DNA of 64,000 nucleotides from Hahellaceae bacterium (GTDB taxonomy: Bacteria; Pseudomonadota; Gammaproteobacteria; Pseudomonadales; Oleiphilaceae). The stretch is taken from NCBI GenBank assembly GCA_024234575.1, contig JACKOB010000002.1, forward strand, positions 1,426,001 to 1,490,000, given 5' to 3'. The notes under the pieces were generated by a model, which saw nothing but the letters and a program-made list of their open reading frames with translations, had not been told where the DNA came from and did not search any database. This document shows, in pieces, positions 52,457 to 64,000 of this stretch. Position numbers and translations under genes: made by a program. Every line of letters begins with the position of its first letter. The stretch's first letter is position 1.

Positions 52457-54232
52457 ATGTCCCCTGGCGTAAAAAACACCAACGAGTCATTAAGTCAGCA
52501 GCTGATGACGACATTTAAGTTGTCCAGAGATCCTTTCTCAAAAGAAAAGAGTCACTATTTTACGGGTGCTCAGCGGGATCAAAATCTCGACTCCCTGAGG
52601 CATTTACTGCACTTTGGTGATTTGGTATTACTGGTTACTGGGGAAAAAGGTAGCGGTAAGACAACGTTGCTTGGTGAGTTGCTGTTGGCTGAAAGAAAAA
52701 CGGTCAAGGCGGTGGTGTTTAAAGGGTCGTTGCTGATGGGGGCGGATAAATTTGCCCATGCGCTCGCAGCGAAATTGCAAGTTACGGTAGAAAAACAGAT
52801 GTCTCCCGAGTCTGTGTTGCAGCGGGTATTTCTTCGGGCTAAGGAAATACATGCTGATGGAAAAAGGTTGCTACTGGTAATTGATGACGTGCAGGATTTG
52901 TCTGATGATGCGGTAGCGCTTTTTTTATCTTGTTTGCAGAAGCATTCAGTTAAAGAATACGGTGTTGTTGCTGTTTTATCTGCGCCATTGGCCTTCGTGC
53001 AAAAAATATCAACTCTGCCAGAATTTGCACCGTTCAAGAAAAATATTCATCAGATTCAGCTTAAGCCCCTCAGTCGAGATGATACAGAGAACTACGTCAA
53101 GATCCGTCTGCTGCAGGCGGGTGCCGAAAAAGGTTTGTTGTTGAGCGACGCTCAGGTAGAGCGCTTGCATGTAATGGGTAAGGGGAATCCCGGGCGCATT
53201 AATAGAGTTGCACCTGGTGTGTTGCTTGGCCTTGATGCGCCTCGCCCCTCATGGCTGCAGCAAATTGCAAAATATCGCCAGCTCATGATGGCCGCTGGGG
53301 TGGCGGCAGTGGTGCTGGGATTTTCGCTGTTTCTGGTGTCTGAGTTTTTGTACGAGTCAGAGGGGGGGGATAATGTGGATGATCTCTCTGTCGTCTTGCC
53401 TGACAGGCTCGTCTCTGAAAAAGGTGTGCGTGGTCTGGAGCTGGCTCCTCGCCCCTCCGAGGTTGTTGCTGAGGTGGGCCCGGAGCTGATTGAGTTACAG
53501 AAAAAATTGACGGAACAGGAGTCTCAAAGTGGGCTTGTTAAGGCCGAAGAGCTGGAAGAAGATAAAGTGTTTGTCCCGGCCGCTAGTGAACAGGCAGCAG
53601 TTGCATTAACAGATGATGCCATAATGCCTGGTGATCAGGGGCAGGCTATTGCGTCTGCAGAAGTCGACATACAGCAAGTGGCAGATGACGAGCAGGCAAC
53701 TGTTAAGCCAATTGATCGTAAAGTGGACGAGACTTTAGCTAAGGAAAGTAAAGTGGCAGCGGAGCTGGTTTTGCAGTCGGATGCTAAGGAAAAGGAAAAG
53801 GAAAAGGAAAAGGAAAAGGAAAAGGAAAAGGAAAAGGAAAAGGAAAAGGAAAAGGAAAAGGAAAAAACTGACCTTGTTATATCGTCGGAGAAGTCTATCA
53901 GCCAAGGGGCTGACGATGCTAAAGTGGAGGCGGGCTTTTCACCTCTTTTACCGGCACACTTCAAATCTATGGATTGGTTGCGCGCACATCCTCCGTCAAG
54001 TACCGTGGTACAGTTGTTGGGGAGCTATCATGAAGAGACCGCTGCGAAGTTCCTTAAGCAGTATGCAAGTCTTGGATTTATCTATGTTAAATCCACTTAC
54101 AAAGGTAAAGAGTGGTTTGTCGTTATTGATGGTGTATATAATGATAAGGCTGAAGCGCGAGATAGGATAACGGCTTACCCTGTTGTGATTCAAAAGCAAC
54201 AGCCTTGGGTAAGGTCTGTAGCCGGTTTTTGA
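52457..54232 (+). CDS. DamX-like protein: AAA module, membrane helix, (KE) repeat, SPOR domain
   Basis: A 591-residue single-span membrane protein. An N-terminal AAA/ExeA-like ATPase fold has Walker A GEKGSGKT (62-69) and a Walker B LLLVIDDVQDL near 135-145. A transmembrane helix follows at about 275-298. The periplasmic part has an acidic linker, a perfect Lys-Glu repeat at 444-469, and a C-terminal SPOR domain (about 515-591, STVVQLLGSYHEETAAKFLK). SPOR domains bind septal peptidoglycan. It lies in the aroK-aroB-damX order of E. coli and Pseudomonas. The ATPase module in the cytosol distinguishes it from enteric DamX. Confidence 0.85.
   Translation: MSPGVKNTNESLSQQLMTTFKLSRDPFSKEKSHYFTGAQRDQNLDSLRHLLHFGDLVLLVTGEKGSGKTTLLGELLLAERKTVKAVVFKGSLLMGADKFAHALAAKLQVTVEKQMSPESVLQRVFLRAKEIHADGKRLLLVIDDVQDLSDDAVALFLSCLQKHSVKEYGVVAVLSAPLAFVQKISTLPEFAPFKKNIHQIQLKPLSRDDTENYVKIRLLQAGAEKGLLLSDAQVERLHVMGKGNPGRINRVAPGVLLGLDAPRPSWLQQIAKYRQLMMAAGVAAVVLGFSLFLVSEFLYESEGGDNVDDLSVVLPDRLVSEKGVRGLELAPRPSEVVAEVGPELIELQKKLTEQESQSGLVKAEELEEDKVFVPAASEQAAVALTDDAIMPGDQGQAIASAEVDIQQVADDEQATVKPIDRKVDETLAKESKVAAELVLQSDAKEKEKEKEKEKEKEKEKEKEKEKEKEKTDLVISSEKSISQGADDAKVEAGFSPLLPAHFKSMDWLRAHPPSSTVVQLLGSYHEETAAKFLKQYASLGFIYVKSTYKGKEWFVVIDGVYNDKAEARDRITAYPVVIQKQQPWVRSVAGF
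53786..53863 (+). repeat. Hexanucleotide microsatellite (AAGGAA)13
   Basis: Thirteen perfect tandem copies of AAGGAA encode (Lys-Glu)13 at residues 444-469 of the DamX-like protein. They are uninterrupted and in frame. The unit is a multiple of three, so slippage changes repeat length, not the frame. Confidence 0.97.
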
Positions 54233-54336
54233 TGTGAAAGCTTCTTAACCTAATGTTTTATAAGTAATACTTCTTTTGTTTTCATTTCTTTGGTTTTTTG
54301 GTTCTGGCCAGTATTCAAGATATTTTCGCCAGAAGT

Positions 54337-54365
54337 TTGAGACAAAGCCTTCGGCCGTGTAAAAT
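54337..54365 (+). promoter_or_regulatory. Sigma-70 promoter of gltBD
   Basis: TTGAGA (54337-54342), a 17-base spacer and TAAAAT (54360-54365) make a strong sigma-70 promoter 91 bases upstream of the gltB start. It sits in the 223-base gap after the DamX-like gene. Confidence 0.75.
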
Positions 54366-54455
54366 AGCCGACCCTAATTTTGCAGATCTGCAGCGCAATT
54401 ATTGGTTTTAGTAGCTACGTTGCTGATTTTTATAAGAAATTTCGAGAGAGTGATT

Positions 54456-60351
<5,896 letters not shown>

Positions 60352-60377
60352 TTCAGGATTGCCAGGCTTGCTGTGAG

Positions 60378-60410
60378 AGGTGGCAACGATGAAGCGTTGC
60401 CACCTTTTTT
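60378..60410 (+). terminator. Rho-independent terminator of gltBD
   Basis: AGGTGGCAACG (60378-60388) pairs with CGTTGCCACCT (60395-60405) around a 6-base loop, and six U residues close the stem. The 230-base gap from here to hemE holds nothing else that I recognise except scattered AT-rich sequence. Confidence 0.95.
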
Positions 60411-60639
60411 GTTTTTTAGTGCAGTCTTTTTTAGCAGTTTTATCATGTAATGTTTGGAATTGAACTTAGTCAAAACGTTTGCTTTCAGACTGTGTCAGTA
60501 TGTGTCTTCAGCGGTATAACATTAATTTTTTTGCCATGATCCCGACAGTCATTCATCTCCTGGTGCGGTCTGGCTTAAAATCAATTCATAAAATTGGCAG
60601 CCTTCCTATAAAGGCGTCTTTGTTAGCAGAGTGTTTACT

Positions 60640-61704
60640 ATGACGGAATTAAAAAATGATCGTTTTCTTCGCGCACTATTACGCGAGCCAGTCGATGTTA
60701 CGCCTGTATGGATGATGCGACAGGCTGGAAGGTACCTTCCAGAGTATCGAGCATCCCGCGCAAAGGCCGGAGATTTTATGAGCCTTTGCAAGAATCCTGA
60801 CTTAGCTTGCGAAGTGACTCTGCAGCCGTTAGAAAGGTTCGAGCTCGATGCGGCCATTTTATTCTCAGATATTCTTACGATTCCTGATGCAATGGGTTTG
60901 GGTCTCTATTTCGAAACCGGCGAAGGGCCTAGATTTAAGAAAGTTGTACGTACTTTGGCTGATGTTGAGTCGCTGCATCAACCCGTTATCAAGGATGATC
61001 TCGACTACGTGGTAAATGCGGTATCCGTGATTCGCCGCGAGCTGAATGGTCGTGTACCTCTCATCGGGTTTTCAGGCAGTCCTTGGACGCTGGCCACATA
61101 TATGGTTGAGGGCGGCTCCAGTAAAGATTTCCGTGAAGCGAAGAAAATGATGTTTTGCGAACCGCAAACCATGCATTTGTTGCTGGATAAGCTCGCCACT
61201 TGTGTTATCGATTATCTAAACGCACAAATTGATGCTGGTGCACAAGCGGTTCAAATTTTCGATACCTGGGGTGGAGCGTTAAGTGACAGAGATTACCAGG
61301 AGTTTTCACTGTCCTATATGCAAAAGATTGTAGCGGGCTTAAAGAGAGAGTCTGAAGGCCGTCGTGTACCGGTGATACTCTTTACTAAAAATGGCGGTCA
61401 GTGGCTTGAAAGCATTGCTGCTGCGGGGGCAGATGCGGTCGGTTTGGATTGGACGACAGATATAGGTTTGGCTCGTCAGCGCATCGGCAGTAAAGTGGCG
61501 TTGCAAGGTAATATGGATCCAACCATGCTCTACGCAACACCAGAAAGAATTAGGCAGGAAGTAGAAACAATTCTAGGGCGCTATGGTAAAGGTAGCGGAC
61601 ATGTTTTTAATCTTGGCCACGGCATTACCCCTGAAGTAGACCCTGAAAATGCCCGCGTTTTTATTGATGCAGTGCATGAATTGAGTGCGAAGTATCACAA
61701 CTGA
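60640..61704 (+). CDS. hemE: Uroporphyrinogen decarboxylase
   Basis: HemE converts uroporphyrinogen III to coproporphyrinogen III. The 354-residue protein begins [16 protein letters not shown] at ATG 60640; a GTG at 60631 is possible. The substrate-binding segment [16 protein letters not shown] is intact. [41 protein letters not shown] and GHGITPEV also match the family. It stands alone after the gltBD terminator and precedes radA. Confidence 0.98.
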   Translation: MTELKNDRFLRALLREPVDVTPVWMMRQAGRYLPEYRASRAKAGDFMSLCKNPDLACEVTLQPLERFELDAAILFSDILTIPDAMGLGLYFETGEGPRFKKVVRTLADVESLHQPVIKDDLDYVVNAVSVIRRELNGRVPLIGFSGSPWTLATYMVEGGSSKDFREAKKMMFCEPQTMHLLLDKLATCVIDYLNAQIDAGAQAVQIFDTWGGALSDRDYQEFSLSYMQKIVAGLKRESEGRRVPVILFTKNGGQWLESIAAAGADAVGLDWTTDIGLARQRIGSKVALQGNMDPTMLYATPERIRQEVETILGRYGKGSGHVFNLGHGITPEVDPENARVFIDAVHELSAKYHN

Positions 61705-61750
61705 AACTAACCAAAACGACTAGAGTTCTCGACTGCACGAGGCGATGAAT

Positions 61751-63109
61751 ATGGCAAAAGTGAAAATCGCCTTTGTGTGCACTGAGTGCGGTGCCGAATA
61801 CAGTAAGTGGCAAGGGCAATGTAATCAGTGTGGAGAGTGGAGTTGTATCAGTGAATTTCGGCAGTCTAAAGCCAGCTCGACTGGTGGACGAGTTGCCGGT
61901 TTTGCTGGAACCCGGCCAGAAATTCAGCCGCTGGATCAAATCAGCCTTGAGTCTGTACCCCGTATTAGCACCTCTTTTAGTGAACTTGATCGAGTGCTGG
62001 GTGGTGGTTTAGTGCATGGCTCGGCAATACTTATCGGTGGTAACCCTGGTGCTGGTAAAAGTACGCTGTTATTGCAGGTAACCTGTGAGCTCGCCAAAAG
62101 CAGATCGGTGCTTTATGTGACCGGTGAAGAGTCGCTGCAACAGGTGGCAATGAGGGCTGCAAGGCTGGGATTAAAGGCCAGCCAGTTACAATTGTTTTCT
62201 GAAACCAGTGTCGAGCAGATTGTATTGACTGTTGAGGCAAACAAGCCTGCAGTGCTGGTAGTAGATAGTATTCAAGTGATGCATACCGACTCCATTGAGT
62301 CCGCACCAGGAAGTGTCTCCCAGGTGAGGGAATGTGCAGCCTATCTTACCCGTATGGCTAAACAGACCGGTACAATCCTGATTCTGGTAGGTCATGTCAC
62401 TAAAGACGGAACTATTGCCGGGCCTAAAGTGCTCGAGCACATGATTGATTGCTCTTTGATGCTTGAAGGTGATGAAGATAACCGGTTCCGCACCCTTCGC
62501 AGTATTAAAAACAGATTTGGTGCCGTCAATGAGCTGGGCGTGTTTGCCATGATGGAAAGCGGATTAAAAGAGGTCAAAAATCCCAGCGCTATTTTTCTCA
62601 ATCGCGGTGCAGAGAAACTCCCCGGAAGTGTCGTGACGGTTTTTTGGGAGGGGACGCGGCCTCTATTGGTTGAGATTCAGGCTCTGGTTGACGACGCCTC
62701 GGCAGGTTATCCCAAAAGAGTCGCTGTTGGTCTCGATCAAAATCGTATGTCGATGTTATTGGCCATTCTCAACAAGCATGCCGGTCTGCATTGTACGGAT
62801 CAGGATGTCTTTTTAAATGTTGTTGGCGGCTTGCGAGCCAATGAGACAAGTTCAGATTTGGCCGCGTTGGCGGCAGTGATCTCCAGTTTTCGAGAGCGGG
62901 CCTTACCGGAGGGGTTGATCGTATTAGGTGAGGTGGGGTTATCTGGAGAAATTCGGCCGGTATCCAGTGGACAAGAGCGTATAGCCGAAGCCGCGAAGCA
63001 TGGTTTTACTCAAGCGATAGTGCCTTTTGCAAACATGCCAAGGCAGTCGATCAAGGGAATCGAAGTGAAAGGTATAAAACGCCTGGCAGAATTATTAGAG
63101 CTTATATAA
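61751..63109 (+). CDS. radA: DNA repair protein RadA
   Basis: RadA is a RecA-like branch-migration helicase that processes recombination intermediates. The N-terminal four-cysteine zinc finger spans CTECGAEYSKWQGQCNQC. Walker A is GGNPGAGKSTLL, the KNRFG motif is in SIKNRFGAVNELG, and the C-terminal Lon-like P domain starts near GGLRANETSSDLAALAA. I start at ATG 61751 because GAGG lies eight bases upstream; ATG 61745 would add two residues. It converges on the PilZ gene with only four bases between stops. Confidence 0.97.
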   Translation: MAKVKIAFVCTECGAEYSKWQGQCNQCGEWSCISEFRQSKASSTGGRVAGFAGTRPEIQPLDQISLESVPRISTSFSELDRVLGGGLVHGSAILIGGNPGAGKSTLLLQVTCELAKSRSVLYVTGEESLQQVAMRAARLGLKASQLQLFSETSVEQIVLTVEANKPAVLVVDSIQVMHTDSIESAPGSVSQVRECAAYLTRMAKQTGTILILVGHVTKDGTIAGPKVLEHMIDCSLMLEGDEDNRFRTLRSIKNRFGAVNELGVFAMMESGLKEVKNPSAIFLNRGAEKLPGSVVTVFWEGTRPLLVEIQALVDDASAGYPKRVAVGLDQNRMSMLLAILNKHAGLHCTDQDVFLNVVGGLRANETSSDLAALAAVISSFRERALPEGLIVLGEVGLSGEIRPVSSGQERIAEAAKHGFTQAIVPFANMPRQSIKGIEVKGIKRLAELLELI

Positions 63110-63113
63110 CCGA

Positions 63114-63497
63114 TTAGGCATCTATCAGTGCCGATAACTCTCTTTCCAGCATGTCTGCGTTACCCAGATTTAACTCAACCAGTCGGCGTAAATGGGTGAT
63201 GCTGTCAATGTCAATGTGTTTGCATTTGAATCCTAAATGACCTTTTTCTTTGTGTACAAGCTCTACGGACATCATAATCGTAGCGGTGTCATCTGTGGCC
63301 AGTTTTAACTCTGCCTCCATCGCTTCTGACTCGTTGGCCTGCCAGTCTTTCGGCATTTCACTCAGCAATCCTTTTAAAGAAATGTCGACGAGTTTTGATG
63401 ACCAGTTATTAGTGCCCTGATGAATGACGCACTCGGCGTCGAAGCCAAATCGGCTGAAACTGCGACGGTTGTCTTGCGTACTGTTATCCAAAACCAT
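63114..63497 (-). CDS. Single-domain PilZ protein, MapZ (PA4608)-like
   Basis: A 127-residue PilZ domain. The c-di-GMP-binding arginine motif RRSFSRF lies at about residues 11-17 and the DISLKGLLSEM motif (D-x-S-x2-G) near 38. The C-terminal part, with LGFKCKHIDIDSITHLRRL and LERELSALIDA, strongly resembles the protein I recall as P. aeruginosa PA4608/MapZ, which lies next to radA. MapZ binds the chemotaxis methyltransferase CheR1 in a c-di-GMP-dependent manner. The assignment rests on remembered sequence and synteny. Confidence 0.8.
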   Translation of the reverse strand: MVLDNSTQDNRRSFSRFGFDAECVIHQGTNNWSSKLVDISLKGLLSEMPKDWQANESEAMEAELKLATDDTATIMMSVELVHKEKGHLGFKCKHIDIDSITHLRRLVELNLGNADMLERELSALIDA

Positions 63498-63625
63498 ATC
63501 TCCATGCGAATCGTTAGTGTCAGCTGCCAGAGGCGGCAGACCTACATAGAATAATAGCCTGTTTTAGTCGTACTATATGATGCTTGTAAAAAAAATATGG
63601 ATTAATTGTGCTTAGTCGAGGGGTA

Positions 63626-63655
63626 AGTGGTGCCATGGCTGTCTCTGGCACCACT
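63626..63655 (-). terminator. Perfect hairpin after ettA
   Basis: A 10-bp perfect stem, AGTGGTGCCA (63626-63635) with TGGCACCACT (63646-63655), has a 10-base loop and lies 13 bases past the ettA stop. No U-run follows on the minus strand, so it may terminate weakly or protect the 3' end. Confidence 0.55.
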
Positions 63656-63668
63656 GAAAGAGTATGAG

Positions 63669-64000
63669 TTACGCTAGCTTTTTGTAATTCATGCGGGTTG
63701 GTACTTTTGCAGACTCACCTTTGCGCTTCTTGAAGTCTTCGTCGTACTCTGAGAAATTGCCCTCAAACCACTGTACTTCACTGCCGCCCTCGAAGGCCAG
63801 AATATGGGTCGCGATTCTGTCGAGAAACCAGCGATCATGCGAAATAACCACTGCACAGCCAGGAAAGGCCAGTAAGGCTTCTTCCAGTGCGCGCAAAGTT
63901 TCAACATCAAGGTCGTTGGTTGGCTCATCGAGCAACAGAACGTTACCGCCTTCCTTGAGTAGCTTCGCCAGATGCAGCCGGTTGCGCTCTCCCCCGGAAA
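63669..64000 (-). CDS. ettA: Energy-dependent translational throttle protein EttA (3' part)
   Basis: The C-terminal ~110 residues of an ABC-F ATPase; the gene continues beyond the right edge of the window. The ABC signature SGGERNR, Walker [12 protein letters not shown] and switch histidine [10 protein letters not shown] are visible, followed by the EttA-type tail [18 protein letters not shown]. EttA binds the ribosomal E site and gates translation by ATP/ADP ratio. Family members differ, so identity rests on the tail and neighbours. Confidence 0.85.
   Translation of the reverse strand, partial: SGGERNRLHLAKLLKEGGNVLLLDEPTNDLDVETLRALEEALLAFPGCAVVISHDRWFLDRIATHILAFEGGSEVQWFEGNFSEYDEDFKKRKGESAKVPTRMNYKKLA

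Noticed and set aside
53781..54170. Arg/Lys-repeat open frame overlapping the (AAGGAA) repeat
   Set aside because: It is the alternative frame of the microsatellite in the DamX-like gene. The longer frame has membrane and SPOR domains.

Overview
The window reads as chromosome from a gammaproteobacterium related to Pseudomonadales / Cellvibrionales / Oceanospirillales. Three lines of evidence support this: lipid A and LPS genes (lpxL-like, waaA), a type IV pilus pilMNOPQ operon beside a divergent mrcA, and long stretches whose order I recall from Pseudomonas. Those stretches are tolC / thiC-nudF-yqiB-cpdA-yqiA, HAD / rppH-ptsP, DUF971-hslU-hslV-SPOR-argS-priA-rpmE-nuclease-malic enzyme-mrcA-pilMNOPQ-aroK-aroB-damX-like-gltB-gltD-hemE, and radA-pilZ. 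The genus cannot be fixed from the sequence alone. No rRNA, tRNA, CRISPR array, insertion sequence or prophage was seen.

Region 1-10.6 kb is a cell-surface glycan locus. It holds the end of an O-antigen ligase/polymerase and a CgeB-like glycosyltransferase. A tightly coupled minus-strand operon of four genes follows (NodB deacetylase, GT4, ELM1-family protein, GT4, with 4-bp overlaps). Then come an LpxL-type acyltransferase, a second ELM1 plus GT4 pair, and waaA (Kdo transferase). Together they would build or modify lipid A-core / LPS. The two ELM1-family proteins are the least understood part.

Region 10.6-21.9 kb holds tolC, a TPP-riboswitch-controlled thiC, the nudF-yqiB-cpdA-yqiA housekeeping group, and a complete glycine cleavage cluster (gcvT, gcvH and a split P-protein gcvPA/gcvPB) closed by a bidirectional terminator. 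Region 21.9-30.7 kb holds an HDOD signalling protein, rlmI, an imelysin-like lipoprotein translationally coupled to a HAD phosphatase, rppH-ptsP (RNA 5'-end turnover and nitrogen PTS) and a patatin-like lipase.

Region 30.7-45.6 kb is the HslVU protease (with a convincing sigma-32-type promoter), a SPOR protein, argS, an Ig-like surface lipoprotein, priA, rpmE, a secreted nuclease, a malic enzyme and PBP1A. Region 45.6-60.4 kb holds the pilus assembly operon, aroK-aroB, a DamX-like SPOR/AAA protein with a perfect hexanucleotide repeat, and the glutamate synthase genes. Region 60.4-64 kb holds hemE, radA, a MapZ-like PilZ protein and the 3' end of ettA.

I found no clear new defence or mobile system. 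The most interesting items are the double-ELM1 glycan cassette, a 25-bp tandem duplication that rewrites a glycosyltransferase C-terminus, a 26-bp near-palindrome at the pilM promoter, the (AAGGAA)13 repeat, and an Ig-like lipoprotein inserted in an otherwise conserved housekeeping block.
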